Source: Locusta migratoria | Taxonomy: Eukaryota > Arthropoda > Insecta > Orthoptera > Acrididae | Direction: 5' to 3' | DNA length: 64,000 bases | NCBI GenBank assembly: GCA_026315105.1 | Contig: CM048755.1 | Coordinates: forward strand, 761,007,301-761,071,300 | Shown: in pieces, positions 22,317 to 34,559 of the stretch | Position numbering within the stretch: position 1 is the first letter of the stretch | Layout: every line of letters starts with the position of its first letter | Translations under genes and position numbers: made by a program | Notes under the pieces: generated by a model | The model's database searches: none | What the model was told of the DNA's origin: nothing | Seen by the model: the letters and a program-made list of their open reading frames with translations, nothing else

Positions 22317-22653
22317 TCTGTCTTGCCGCTGCCAGGATTCGCTCTTCTAGTGGATCATCTGTTCACAATGAAATAGTTTTTGCTTTAAATGCGTGTAGGA
22401 ATATTTTTAGAAATTTTCTTTCCCTCTCAGTGGCTGAATGTGTGATATGAGCAGCGCACATTAATCTATTTCATTTTATGTTTTCAGCATTCGTGTGTTT
22501 CAGTGTATTTTTATGTAATTTTGGATGTGTTATTTTATTTAAATGTTTTTGTAAAAAGAACACAAGCGCAGGTGTTAGTTCGTGTTTCGTTACGCGGTTT
22601 TGTTTGGCTACTCTTGTGTTTGTTGCTTTTGCTGTTCTAAACTACTTGTGACG

Positions 22654-24600
22654 ATGGAGAATAGTTCTGCCTTGTCCGTTTCCACTCGCTCTAGGCGATT
22701 AAACCAAAGTTAGGACCGCGAAAAGTCGTCTAGGCCAGATCTTTCGACAGAAAGGGAAAAGTAAGGAACACAGACGGTCGCGTTCCCGTTGAAAACGCGA
22801 CTAGTTTAAACGTGGACGCATCCGTAAGTGAGGGCAGGGGCGAACAAAGCGAACCGAATACCCATATGCCGGTTTCTGCTACTTCGCAAACTAGTTCAAC
22901 CAGTGTTACTAGGCCCATGTGCGCTTCTGATACGACTCTAAGCGACATCATGGCTTTCATGGGAGAAATAAAAACAGGGATGGAAGTGCAGAATGTTTCA
23001 GTTCAGGAATTAAAAGCAGGGATGGAAGTGCAACTTATCAAGGTTTCTATGCAGTGCAGGGAGGCGCACCGTTCAGGTTATTAACAATAATCTGGATTGG
23101 TTGCGCACCGATATAGTGCGGCTAGTTCAGGAACGGCATGAGGTAGCAATGCATAGCATCTCAGAAAACACGACTAAAATTTCAGGGAATGCAGAAGCTA
23201 TATCTACCCTCTCCGACCGTATAGATATTAATATCCACTCCCTTGAGGAGAGAGTCGAATTAGTTAAGACTGATGTCCACTCTCTTAACGAGAGAGTCGA
23301 TTTGGTAGAGAGTCAGGCGAAAACGCGCACCGATGAACTAAGCGCGTGCGTAGAAGAGCTGTCCACCTCGGTGGCGCAGCTTTTACAGACCGTGGAGACG
23401 GTGGCAGAAAGGGCAGTTGCCGCTGTTGTAAATGAATCGGAGGAAGTTCGCGACTTACTCCGGTTCAAGGAACAACAGTGGGAAATTAAATGTAGTCGTC
23501 GCGATGTAGCAGCCGAGCTAGAAGTACGCGTCGCGCATCTGGAGCAAGTCTCTGTTGCTCCCCTGCAATTAGAAAACGCCTCCCGCAGTTTGTGTGGAGG
23601 TCGGCCCTGTCGTTCTGACCGTGGAGATGATTCTGCTTTAGAGGAGGCAGAAGTCGAACCTCTGCATGCCCGTCCTCTCATAAGAGAAAGACAGAGTCGA
23701 GTGCCTGTGCGAGAGCCAGTGCAGGCATTTGATCATAACCACTTTCTGACAGTAAAAAAGTACCAGGTATTCCGAAACTCCGCAAGCGGGTTACACCCCT
23801 GTGCGTGGTTAGAGCAATTCGATTACTCTCTGCCTCCGAACTGGCCAGAAGAACAGAAGTTTGAGTATGTGTGCGGATATCTCAAGGAGGAGCCGGCACA
23901 CAGATGCGACCTCCCTTGAGATATTGCCGCTACTGTGGCGATTTTAGGGAGCATTTCCTGTCTGCCTACTGGTCGGAGATGCAGCAGGTATGAGTAAAAA
24001 CTAGCATTTTAGCGATGCCCCAATTTGCAAACACTCATTGCAGGAGTCTCGGCGAATTCTTCCAAGGAATGATGCTAAGAAATCAGTCCCTCGACTACCC
24101 ATACCCTCCAAGCGAATTAATTAGAATTTGCGCATCGAAGCTCCCTCGAAATGTGCGCAATGCCGTCCTTGCAGGAGGCTGCAAGGAGGACATTGAGTCC
24201 TTCCTGGCTTACCTGGAGGACTTGGAGTTAGACAATGATTACAGACCTAGAAGAGATGGCTATGGCTCTTTTAGGAGACGTAATCGGTGCGACAATAGCG
24301 CTAGGAACAACCGCCAAGCGGAAAGCACAACCAGTGGGGAGTCCAGTCCTTCCAATGCTGAGAATCGGCCTCAGCGGAGGTACGAGCAAGGTTATTGTCG
24401 TGATAAGCGAGCGGACAAACGGCGTAAGTTCGGGATCGGTAATAAGGCTACTGACCTGATAAACGCCACAAAAAGACATGCGACCTGCCAACAGAAGACG
24501 TGCAAGTCAGGCCCGCTGATCCACGCCATAACGATCCCGGCCCCAGCACAAGCCAGTAACATATATTCTAAGTTTTGTTTAATTTTGTGGTTTCTAGGGT
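22654..24600 (+). pseudogene. Ty3/Gypsy gag (element 1)
   Basis: Gag packages the retroelement RNA into particles. A start at 22654 (MENSSALSVSTRSRRL) is followed by stops and frameshifts; the longest stretches are 22812-23084, 23101-23919 and 24015-24602. The second contains heptad-like repeats (HSLEERVELVKTDVHSLNE) that suggest a coiled coil, then CAWLEQFDYSLPPNWPEEQ, a conserved gag core motif. A FLSAYWSEMQQ motif follows in another frame near 23950, then EFFQGMMLRNQSLDYPYP and a basic Arg/Asn-rich C-terminus. No CCHC knuckle is visible. The gag core is homologous to 32200-32871. No protease or polymerase follows, so this element is gag-only. Confidence 0.8.
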
Positions 24601-24602
24601 AG

Positions 24603-26011
24603 ATTTATGGTTATTCTTACCAACTATGTGATTTGTGTTAGTAAATTTATGCTGTATGTTGTATGTCTTTTGCAGTGTTCCTTTAAGTGGTTTGTTTAAT
24701 AGTGTATTTTATTTTTTGTGTCCTTTGTATATGTATGTGTTTGTTGTGCGATTTCATTTCACGAAAACGTGTCTTTATGTTGTATGTGTGTTTTGTGTAC
24801 TATAAGGTGCACGCCGCTATTGGCGTGGTTAACAACAACTTGCCAGTTCCACCTGGTCAGCCATTCAATGTACGTTACCTTGACGATCCTTTTGGTACTT
24901 AAAGAATTATTAGTGTGACATATCCAAGTGTATCTGTTAGCTATAAGGCTGCCCACCTCACATAGTGCCTTTTTGTCCATGATTTATCTTTTGTTTCCAT
25001 CGTGAGGATTGACGGTGCATAATCTAAGTTGTTTAGGCCATGTTAAGTATTTTGTCGTGTATATTTTGTTCATGTAATTTGTGTCCCTGTTTGCTCGTTT
25101 TAAGTGTGTGTGCTCTTCTTCACTTGTTTATCAAGTGCTTGAGTTGTCACCTTTACTGTAGTATTGTATCGGCAATCTCCCCGTTAAGTAGCACGTTAAT
25201 AAGACGCCGTGGTAGGCGCCAATGCCGTAATTCATAGGATTTTTAGTTGCACGTGGATGCACTGTGGTGTTGATGCTTAAGGGTCTAGATAATTTTGTCT
25301 AGGGATTGTCCGTGTGAATAACACGAGGTGTGCGATTCGACCAGTAGACGGTTGCGGCAGGGCACGAACGAAGGGTTCATCTAAAGTTCATTGAATCCTG
25401 GCTTATTAATAGAACCAACTTGCCTTTTTTCCCAGATGAGTTTTGCAGGGCAATTTTGTAAATTAAAGGACCGAACGTGATCTGTGAAAGAGGCCTAAAT
25501 CACATTCAGAAGCAGACAAGGATGTCAAGAAATAAAAGAAAAATAAAGGAGTTGAAGAAGAGAAAGCTCAATGTGAAGGAACTGTCCGCATAACGTGTAC
25601 AATGAGGACGGTAAACACTGACTTTCCTGCAACCACTAATTCGCATTCTTAATTTTGCAGCATGATTGTGATAAGATTAGGTTACATTGTAGGTCACTAG
25701 TACCTTAGATCTCACTTTATTAACTTAGGATTGTTTAACATGTGTGGATTTGTAGTGTTTATTTTATGTGTTTGTACATTTAATCATGTGTTTTCTTTTT
25801 GTTCTACTTCCAAGATGTATTATCTCGTGTTTAGGTAAAATGTGTAACTGTGCTTTCTCGCCTCTGCGTGAGCGATTGGTGTAAGTCTGTTTACAGGCAC
25901 TAACCTCCAATTTGCAGCGCGTGTAACCAGACGGGCGAGCTCAAGAAACCTCCCTCCTTGCCTCGCGCAGTAGTTAGAATAATTTGCGCCCGGCTGTAGG
26001 CAGTTATTGTC
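24603..26011. other. Non-coding part of element 1, unassigned
   Basis: This lies between gag and the downstream LTR-A piece, where pol would be expected, yet I see no protease, RT or integrase motif in any frame. T-rich on the plus strand. Short frames near 24687-24902 have hydrophobic starts but no known domain. Confidence 0.4.
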
Positions 26012-26108
26012 GTTAGTGTTTGTGTAGCTCTGCATGGTGGTATAGTAGTTAGTGTTTGCGTAGCGCTGCATAGTGGCTTGTAGTTAGTTTTTGCATAGCG
26101 CTGCATGG
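26012..26108. repeat. Tandem repeat, about 2.7 units of 35-36 bp
   Basis: Units start GTTAGTGTTTG at 26012 and 26048, and GTTAGTTTTTG at 26083, each with GCTCTGCAT or GCGCTGCAT in the middle. Confidence 0.85.
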
Positions 26109-27491
26109 ATGAAGGTAGCTTTGCCTCGCTAAAACTAACACAGACTATGACCTGACGTGACGAATTGCCGTGTGGACCATATTTAATTTATTAAACATAT
26201 TATTCTCGATGCTATGTTAAGTTATAGGATAATCTATTTTATTATTGATATGTAACACTGTGTGATTTCAATGTAATATGTCAATTTTTGTGTTTTGCAC
26301 TTCAATTTCATTTGAAACCGAATTCTTATATATGTGAATATTGTATCTTTAATGTTAAAATGTTTTATGTAATTTGAAGAACTATTCGTCATTTTGTTAA
26401 TTTAATTATTAATTTTTGTATATCTTAATAAATGTTTTAATTTTAAAATGTTATGGATAAACATGTCAATTGTATGTTTGTTAAATGTTTATTTGAAAAA
26501 GAATTTGAGGGCTGTCCACGATTATGACACGATGGAGTTCCTTAAGTTTCGGGTGTCTTGTGGCAACAAAGTGTTGACATATATGTGATGGTGTCTGTGG
26601 CCGAGACGGAGGCATGCGTCAGTTGGACTTGACGCTAGCCTCGCGCGTGTGGGAGCGGCACCGAAACCGACATACGAGTTACCAGGCGTTTGCTGGGACC
26701 TGTCATGCCTCCATAACAGGTACCCAGCCAGCTAGTTTGTATGATTAGCAGCAACACGAAAACTGCGCGGCTAGTCCAGAGCTAGCGGCTGTCAGTAGAC
26801 GCGCCGTGGCTCCTGCACTAACCACATCCTCCTACTCATGTCTGATGCACTTGAATAGCTGACACAAAAAGTATCTTCTTATGTGTGTGGGTTTTAGTTT
26901 CCTCCCAGTATCTTCTAGAAGATTGTCTCCCTCCCCCTTCCAAGTCCCTAGCCTATGTTTCGAACTAACGAGAACTGTGTTTGTGACTTAAAAACCAGTG
27001 TTGAGTGGACGACAATGTGAAGGACAGCATCAGGTGGAAATGTGGTGTAAGCAGTCAAAACAGTGAACTCTCTGAGAGTGCGAAATACAATTCACTTGCT
27101 AAGAGGCCCTTTCTCTGTAGCGACCATTGTCGCCCTCAGTAATTTTAAAATATAACTGTAATGAACCTCCTGCTAACGGCAAGGGCTGATGTTTTTATTG
27201 GATTTTTTCTTAATGTGTTTTAGCTTATTTATGTACAATTTGGTGTTTTCACAACACTTCTTGCTAATCGTGTGATACAATACAACAGGACACGTTCAAC
27301 CATGTGATATTTTTGTGTTTCAGTGTCATGTACGTTCTATATTTATGATTTGTCTATCTATGTTTCTTTGTAAATTTTGGATTGTTATACATATTGCCCC
27401 AATACCGTGGTCTCACCAGCCTTATTTGCATCTCCATTGATTTAGTTTTTATAGGAATTAGTATTTTACAAAGTTTGTTTGTTGTTGTTTG
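26109..27491. other. No feature recognised
   Basis: AT-rich to about 26500, then a more GC-balanced stretch (26570-27150) with no open frame or transposon end I can name. Possibly the 3' non-coding part of element 1. Confidence 0.4.
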
Positions 27492-27504
27492 TATGTGCTG
27501 TGTT

Positions 27505-27673
27505 CAAATGTTCAAATGTTTGTAAAGCTTATGGGACTTAACTACGGGGTCATCAGTCCCTAAACTTACAAACTACTTATGAACTACTTACGAACTAGGA
27601 CGGCACAAATATCCATGCCCGAGGGGGGACTCGAACCCCGACCGTAGTGGCCGTCAGACCGTGACTGAAGCGC
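27505..27673 (-). mobile_element. tRNA-derived SINE, type I, 5'-truncated
   Basis: Tail, body and B box (minus strand GGGTTCGAGTCC) are present, but the A-box end of the head is missing beyond CACGGTCTGACGG. The perfect 13-bp TSD TATGTGCTGTGTT is at 27492-27504 and 27674-27686. Confidence 0.95.
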
Positions 27674-27760
27674 TATGTGCTGTGTTTAAGTGACGTGCCC
27701 CAGCTGTCTTTGTTGCCCATAAGGCAACCACATGTTAGCTTAGATAAGTTTGCTGTCTCT

Positions 27761-27854
27761 GATGTAATATAATTACCTCAGCCTACATCAAAATTTTCAA
27801 TTAGTTTTCTTATATAATATAATTACCTCAGCCTATATCAAAATTTTCAATTAA
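27761..27854. repeat. Two-copy tandem repeat, 50-bp period
   Basis: TAATATAATTACCTCAGCCT and the following ATCAAAATTTTCAATTA occur twice (from 27765 and from 27815) with one or two differences. It sits just before an LTR-A boundary. Confidence 0.9.
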
Positions 27855-27855
27855 C

Positions 27856-27865
27856 GAAGGGGTGA
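27856..27865 (+). other. Polypurine-tract-like sequence before LTR-A
   Basis: GAAGGGGTGA directly precedes the TG start of the LTR-A piece. This is where plus-strand priming occurs in LTR retroelements. The tract is short and holds one pyrimidine. Confidence 0.45.
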
Positions 27866-28425
27866 TGACAGACGACCGTCTGTCGTCTTCCATATATTTT
27901 TTTATAAAATTGTAATTTATTTGAGGTCGCTATATTAGCATTTTGTTAAATTATAACCCCACTGTTTTCAAGGCATGAGGAATAGCATTTTTATTTCATG
28001 TTTTAAAATATTTTCTGAAATGTTAGTTAATATTGCTAGGATTTTGTTATTTTGATAATTTATTATTGTCCCTGTGAGAATGTGTACTTGTTTTACTTTT
28101 AAGTGGATGTGCGAGAATCTAATGGCTGTCTGACTGTGGATAGTGATAGCTCGCTTTGCAAGGTTCTCTATCACTCAGAGTCGATAGTCATTACCAATCC
28201 CTGCTGCTGATGCGACCAAAGATGTTTCTATAATCCTTTGGTTACAAGCCAGTCGACGAACCTCGTCCAGGGCGAGTCTCGAGATTTTCTCTTCCCACCA
28301 TTGCTGTTTTCTTGGGTTTCCCAGTTTCCGGTAGCTTTCCCGCGGCTCCTGGCTGCTCGGTGGTCACTTGGTGCTGGGATCGTGGTGAGGTAAGGTTTGT
28401 TCCTCTCTTGTCTGCGGAGAAATGG
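27866..28425 (+). mobile_element. LTR-A copy 2 (5' part of a 3' LTR)
   Basis: It begins TGACAGACGACC and aligns with 37110-37660 and 54763-55400: the GACGACCGTCTGTCGTC inverted repeat, ATGAGGAATAGCA, GTGGATGTGCGAGA, CGATAGT and the GGTTTCCC...GTAGCTTTCC block. Similarity stops near 28425, so about 1.8 kb of the LTR are lost. With copy 1 it brackets the gag-only element 1. Confidence 0.75.
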
Positions 28426-28651
28426 GGTGTGAATCATCGTAAAAGGGTGGGTCCTCCAAGCCTTACATTTCGACCTTCACATCAGAAAGTCCTGCTCATC
28501 GGGGTACACAGCCGTGCGGAACCTGGGAAACCGTCGCCGTGCACAATCCACTATCGCCGTCAAGTCTTCTGCTTTGTTTACCAGTGTGTATCATATGATA
28601 GTCTTGGCTCAACTCCGCAGTGTTGGCCTCAGAATTTAATTTTTGTTTTTG

Positions 28652-28902
28652 AAGGAAGGAAGGAAGGAAGGAATCTTAAGGTTTAAAGTCCCATCGACAG
28701 CGTGGTCATTAGAGACGGATTTTTGGGTAAGGATTGGGGAAGGAAATCGGCCGTGCCCTTTGAAAGAAACCATCCCGGCATTTGCCTGGAGTGATTTAGG
28801 GAAATCACGGAAAACCTAAATCTGGATGGCCGGAGGTGGATTTGAACCACCATCCTTCCGAATACGAGTCCAATGTGTTACCACTGCACCACCTCGTTAG
28901 GT
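28652..28902 (-). mobile_element. SINE with conserved core (type III), near full length
   Basis: On the minus strand: a tRNA-like head (GTGGTGCAGTGGTAACACAT with A-box character; B box GGTTCAAATCC), the AGATTTAGGTTTTCCGTGAT core, GCAAATGCCGGGATGG and GGGCACGGCC, ending in a CTTCC repeat. The perfect 13-bp TSD ATTTTTGTTTTTG is at 28639-28651 and 28903-28915. A truncated sibling is at 1853-2065. Confidence 0.93.
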
Positions 28903-28915
28903 ATTTTTGTTTTTG

Positions 28916-30131
28916 TATTCGGGATGTTATTTTGACTTTTTTCAGCATGAACTTGAAATTTTTTATTATTAATTGAATAATAATAATATAATGTATGTTT
29001 ATACTAGGTAAAATTGTAGCATATTATAAACGATCTCTCTTATTTGTATTTTATGTCCTCTTGGTTTTTGTTTTATTTGTCTTAGTGTATGTTGTACAGC
29101 ATTGATTATTAATATTTTAGCATAAACAGTGTAAAAAAATTTTAATTAAATTTTTCTATACGAACTTTTTTGAATAGATACTTTGGGTCATTAATAGATC
29201 TTGTTATGTTATGTTTAGTTAACAGCATGTTTCGTTTCTAGTTCTGTGTCTCTCCTTTTTCTTATTTATGTTGGATGTGGGTGTTTTATTAAATTCTAGG
29301 GCCCAGAAGACCGACAAGGGACATTGTATGAATGTGTTTCGATCAATAGGATTGTATTTTATTTGTGGTATTTGGGACCTGGATGGCCAGAGGGAATTTA
29401 ACCAATAGAAATCCACTTCATTGTAACTCCCCAACAAACAGAATGCTGGGGAGTGAGTGGAGGCCCTAGAGCATTAGTGTAATATTAAATTTTCTATAGT
29501 GTTTATAGGATGACTTAGAGTGTTGTTTTTTAGAAAATATTTGACTGGCTATAATTATACTTAATTTTATAATAAATAGGAAAATGTTTCCTGTTCATTA
29601 GCCACATTACTCCTTAAATGTGACCATTCACATCCAAAATTTTAGTCGATAGGAGGGCATTGAGAGGTGGTGGCCCTATTTCAGAATTATTTTCTCCATT
29701 TTATTTGGACACTATTGTCTGGATTTATTCCAAAAAGATATCAATAGTATTATCTTGTTTATATTCAATATCTTTCATTTGTCTTGTAATTATCAGAGGA
29801 TAGGAGTTTGGGAGGTAAATTTCTGTTCACTGGGAGTATGACTCTGTTTTTGATTATTGTATGTATCACCGATGGGATAATTGTCTTCCAAGACGGAAGG
29901 CGCTGGCGACACCAGCAGACCGGCACTTTCGTGTTTCCATGAGGGGGCGGGTGTTGCTGGCGGCAAGTTCTCTGAAGATATTCTGCCCACACCGCCTGGA
30001 GGGCGAGCGCTGGCCGCCACCACCCGTGATGAAACCACGAATGCACATTTATATTTGGGCTGGGCACGAATGTGGCTGACCTGAGTCCAGGTAGTTTGTT
30101 TTGTCGCTATGGTACTGTATTGTGTATTGAG
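28916..30131. other. Unassigned
   Basis: AT-rich to about 29750, then a GC-rich patch (29880-30080) with overlapping frames on both strands but no recognisable domain. Confidence 0.4.
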
Positions 30132-30602
30132 TGTGGTGTCGCACAAGTATGAAGTGCGCGCCACGTACTTTCGCCGCTCGCTGCCATGCACGCACGGTGC
30201 GGCGTTCTTACGTCAGCCACGAGCGCCCTCTGCTGCAACTCCTCTCGTGGCCAGGACTGCTGCATCGTTCACTTGGGACTGAGATAGGAACCAGTTAACA
30301 CTTGGGAATCAGATAGGCACCAGTTAAGACTTGGCTATCGGGTAGGCACTAGGACTCATCAGTAGGCAGGCCTCTCTCTAGTTTAACTATGTATCAGCAT
30401 TCTGCAGTCATGAACTTTGTAAAAGATAAGTATTATCTTATTTCTGCGAAATATACAACTTGTTCTAATTTAGCCTAGTTTCTGCTGTCCCTCTGGCTGG
30501 TCATCTCCGTACCTGCACACGCGTGCATCCTTTATTCCTGTGTCGGTCTCTCTCTACTCGGCCACCGACACCAAAGACAACCGGCGAAAACGAGACACAA
30601 AA
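30132..30602 (+). mobile_element. LTR-B copy 1 with adjoining primer-binding region
   Basis: It begins TGTGGTGTCGCACAAG and ends CGAGACACAAAA, matching the two LTRs at 58219-58654 and 62906-63351. It is followed by GTGGCGAAGAGGCTGGGA, the counterpart of CTGGCGACGAGGATGGGA after the 58-kb LTR, so this is a 5' LTR with a stub of internal sequence, not a solo LTR. It is longer than its relatives (471 versus 436 and 446 bp) because of a local tandem expansion at 30271-30354. Confidence 0.88.
30271..30354 (+). repeat. Threefold tandem expansion inside LTR-B copy 1
   Basis: Units start ACTTGGGACTGAGATAGG (30271), ACTTGGGAATCAGATAGG (30300) and ACTTGGCTATCGGGTAGG (30329), about 29 bp each. The other two LTR-B copies have a single unit. 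Confidence 0.88.
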
Positions 30603-30620
30603 GTGGCGAAGAGGCTGGGA

Positions 30621-32190
30621 CACAAAATTGAGGCTCTCCGGTCACGACGCACAGGAAGGGCCCCGGAGTACAATGAGCATAGGCAGTAAACGTTGGCGTC
30701 GTTCTGGTCTACACGTACACCAGAGGTTTTGGAACGCCAGGGTCGGCAGTAAAGTCATTTCAGCGTCTGCAGATTCGTTCCAATGGGCCGCAAATTCTAT
30801 GGATTTCTGAGAAATGCTATCTTACGTGCAGATTGCAGCGTGGGACAGTTTTGTGGGGAAGGAGCCTGGCGTGTTGAACAATAGCTCTTGTGTTTCATTG
30901 GTTTGACCATTAAGCAAAATTTGTGATTGGTTTGACGTTACCGATGGTAGGGGCTTGAGAGGAAGATTTTTGAGTTGTGAAATTTTGGTGTTGAGAGACG
31001 TTACTCTGGTCTGGGTCGCGCACCTGGCCGGATCTTGCTGTCTTGAAGTCTCTGGCTGGAGCTGTTCTCCTATCCAGATCGCGGACTTTGAATTATTTCA
31101 GTGCGCTTTCTGCACAGTCAGGTGTAAGAGTCCTGCGTGGCTACTGTAGTATAAATTGAAACTTGTAATATTCTCAAGTGCGTGTTCGCTGTCAGCTACA
31201 CCATTCGTAATCAGAATTTTTACCGTTTCTTGAGAGTACAGTTTAATTTCACTTTGGTATTGTCGTCGGCTTAACCGAAAAAATGAACCCTGTTCTACTC
31301 GTGTCATCCCACATTCGCGATCGCTGCTGTTAACACTACTCTGCCATCAGCTGGTCTTCTCCAACTCCAACGCTGTTCTACAGAAAGACGGTAAGGTTGT
31401 TCCAACGCATCTGCTCAGGAAGGGGAGTTGAATAGTAGTAGTTAAGTGGGAGTTTATCGTGTACCAGAGGGGACGTTTTTATAGATCAAAATCGACTTGA
31501 ATCGGAGTTGGGGTTAAAGTTCACCCTTTTTTATGCCTTGTGGTTTTGCTACTTCCCTCCTGTGACTTAGACAGTCAAAACCTTTATATTTGTGTAGCAA
31601 CCTTAATTAATTTATATTTTGTGTAAAGTCACCCATTTTGATATTCATTTTATTGTCTTTTAAACTGATCTTTTTGTAATTATATGTGGCATATGGTCAC
31701 ATTTACGTTGTATTGGTCAGGCTGTAAAATAGAAACCGTGAATATAGTTTATATTCAAATTTGTGCCTACCTCACTTCAATCATCTTTGACTGAAATATT
31801 TTGGAGGGAATATTCTTGTAAAATTCTCGTAAAGATAGGTAGGTCAGGGGAAAATACTTCAATTGCACAGAGTGTGCAATATTGCCAATTATTTATTGAC
31901 AAATGGAATGCTTGCATGCCGCCACTGCATACAGTTAGCGACAGTCTATAGTAAATACACTGTAGATATGTTTTTCTAGTTTTTTTAAATATTTAATAAA
32001 TAAAAAGCCAGTGGCGACATTTAAATTTGATTTCAGAAGTAGGGTATGAGCAGAATGGTTGCATCAATTTACGAAAGTAATTTCACAGATGACATTTAAG
32101 TATTATTACGAGTTTCCACTCATCTCACTGGCTATTTGCATGTCATTTTGATCTGTAATTACAGTCAGTCTTATGTAAGTTTTAAAAAAA
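30621..32190. other. Unassigned
   Basis: Apart from a few dozen bases of LTR-B leader, I recognise nothing. The 5' part of the gag of element 2 would be expected here but is not found, so element 2 looks truncated near 32190. Confidence 0.4.
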
Positions 32191-32199
32191 CACACGTTC

Positions 32200-32871
32200 T
32201 TTCACTGGATCGCGCCAGGTGAAATACATCCGCGGGCATGGGTAGACCAATTTGACTTATCGCTTCTGCTGAACTGGCCCGAAGGCCATAAAATGGATTC
32301 GTGCGAGGACACCCGGAAGGCGAACCCGCGACGCGAATGAGGTTGTACGGCGAAAGCTATGTCAGCTTCCGGCAATACTTTCTGGCTTCGTACTGATCAC
32401 AGAATCAGCAGGACCACGTGCCACAAGATACAAATGATGACGCCCTTCGGACAGTCGAACTTTGCCAGTCCGGCTGAGTTTTTTCAGGACATGTTAAATA
32501 AGAACTATTATTTAAGCCACCCCTACCCGGTGCCTGAACTGTGTCCTGGTAAGCTGCCGCGTCGCCTGCACAACGCAGGGAGATGCAAAGATGACGTGGA
32601 GCAGTTTCAAGCACTTCTTCAACATCTAGATTTTCATTACGACCCTCCGCAGAATAACTTTCCAGCCAAACAGGGAAAGGGGAATAACAATAATCAAAAT
32701 CAGGCACCAGAGAAGGAGCAAAGTAATCGGCACTCCTGGGGAAACGGCCAGCAAACCCAACAAAACCCGCAATGGCGCATTCAAAATGAGAGCGGCTACA
32801 AAAGTCACTTCCAAGAGCGCAAGGGGGGGGGGGGCAATTACTGGCACGCCAATAATGAAAAAAACGCGTGA
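32200..32871 (+). pseudogene. Ty3/Gypsy gag fragment (element 2)
   Basis: The core motifs WVDQFDLSLLLNWPEG, SFRQYFLASY and EFFQDMLNKNYYLSHPYP occur in shifting frames, in the same order as in the gag at 22654-24600. The C-terminal part is rich in Asn, Gln and Gly (NNNNQNQ, NGQQTQQNPQ), with a run of Gly codons. The N-terminal coiled-coil region is absent. A short spacer leads to the protease. The fragment starts where recognisable element sequence starts, so its 5' limit is approximate. Confidence 0.8.
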
Positions 32872-33082
32872 AGAAAACTACAAGCACGTTCACTGGGAGC
32901 GCCCGAACACGCCGCCACAGGGTGTCCAAGTGCTTTCGCCCGACCCTAAACATAACAAAAAACCAAATGCGCAACCTGGACCATCGACATCAAAACAATG
33001 ACGTTCTCGCTCTGTTCCTTCCTGCTCGGAGTCTTATGACGAACAGGGGACAGAACAAGTAAGACTGATAGGGTTTGATGAC

Positions 33083-33331
33083 TTGTGGGAGGTCCTCTTA
33101 GAGGAGAAACCCGAGATGAGCAATAATCTAAAACAACCCGTCCTGACTATTTCAGTAAGATATGTGGAGCTACGATGCATTCTCGACACAGGCAGTGTCG
33201 TTTCGGTAATAAGTGAGGCGACATACGAGTGTTGTCAAGCAGTAGCATCTCGGCCGGAACTCCCACTGCAACGCACCACGGGTTACGGGCACCTTAGTTG
33301 GGCGTACCATAGAGGTATGGAGGCAGGCTGA
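33083..33331 (+). pseudogene. Retroviral-type aspartic protease (element 2)
   Basis: The protease matures Gag and Pol. The frame has LTISVRYVELRCILDTGSVV: a strand, then the catalytic Asp-Thr-Gly at residues 35-37 (codons from 33185), then SVISEATYECC. The flap and second half are disrupted, and the frame ends at 33331. It lies between gag and RT as in Ty3/Gypsy elements. No in-frame link to gag remains. Confidence 0.82.
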
Positions 33332-33591
33332 GATTGAAGTCTCGTGACAGGGACATGTTTTTATGGCCAACTTTATCGTTGTGCTGTCACTAGTTGTAGA
33401 TGTGTTGCTCGGTGTTGAATTCTTGGTGGCACGCCATAGTACTTTGCACTTTGGCGAAAGCGAAGCGCGCTTTCGGCTGAATCAGAAAAGAAGTTAGATT
33501 AAAATTCAGTGAGTGCACCACAAGCCTGAGTTCCGCGGGTCTGTGTTGCTACTTTTTATCAGATTATCGGACGATATACGCACCAGATCCG

Positions 33592-34482
33592 GTGCTCTCG
33601 GAGTATGATTTCCCATATCTACTTCTAGTTGATTGTGAGAAAGTAGACGTCCTGGCCGAGATCGACCGAAAAATGAGTTCGTTACAGGGTGCCCTACCCC
33701 AAACGAAAATTAATTTAGATTCCATTTTGCTACGGTTTTCTCCGATGCCCCGACACTATCAATGGCTTTCAATATAAGTTTAAAGTGCAGCCGCACAATA
33801 AGTTCTTTGTCAAGCCATACCAAATTTCATGGGTATACAAGCAGTCGAAGAGGAGATTGCACATATGTTAGTGGATGGCGTCATAGAACACACTGTGCGT
33901 TCGTATAACAGTCCATTGTTGATCGTCCCCGAGAAGGATAAATCGCTCAGGTTTGTCCTGTATTTGAGGCAAGTAAACACCATAATTGAGCCGGAGACCG
34001 GTCGACTGCAGACGTTAGATGAACTCTTGCAGAAATTCCACAGCGTCCGTGTACTATCCAGGCCAGCTACTGGCAAATAGAACTGGACCCCGCTTGGCAG
34101 TCTTACACGGCCTTCCTTTTCTTCAGAACCTGTTATCAGTTCCGAAAGCTTCCTTTTGGCCTGATCATCTGTTCTGCCGCCTTTATTCGTGGCTTTCACT
34201 CTATTTTGCCTGAGAAATCAGGCCTACATGGATGATATACTGATCGCGGAAAATTCGTGGGAAAGCCACAACCAAGTTTTAGATCAACTATTGCATGTTT
34301 TCCAGCAGTCAGGGGTAACGGTTAATCTGAGGAAATCAGAATTCGGTCAGCCACAGGTCAACTTTCTCGGGCACATCATTACGAGACAGGGTATTCTTCC
34401 GGACGCTAGTAAGCTAGATGCAATCCGAGACTTTCCTGTTTCGACAACAAAAAGCAAGTATGTGGGTTCTTGGGTCTCGTAA
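33592..34482 (+). pseudogene. Reverse transcriptase (element 2)
   Basis: This would copy the element RNA. The frame at 33592-33777 (EYDFPYLLLVD...) is the pre-RT linker. RT proper begins around 33780 (FKVQPHNKFFVKPY), continues with the 33829-34080 frame (HMLVDGVIEHTVRSYNSPLL, then LRQVN), is broken near 34080, and resumes with the active-site box QAYMDDILIAE (YMDD codons 34225-34236) and VNFLGHIITRQGILPD. The catalytic Asp pair is intact, but the finger-palm region between 34080 and 34190 is shifted and carries a stop. Ty3/Gypsy assignment rests on gene order and on the LGHIIT motif. Confidence 0.88.
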
Positions 34483-34559
34483 ATTTTTACAAAAAGTTTC
34501 TACCTCTTCAAATGATGGGTACACCTTCCCTCTGCACACTCACGAGTAAGAACGAGCCG

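Noticed and set aside
29861..30084. Overlapping 60-132 residue frames as genes
   Set aside because: Frames on both strands and in several phases are all open because the patch is GC-rich. None shows a domain.
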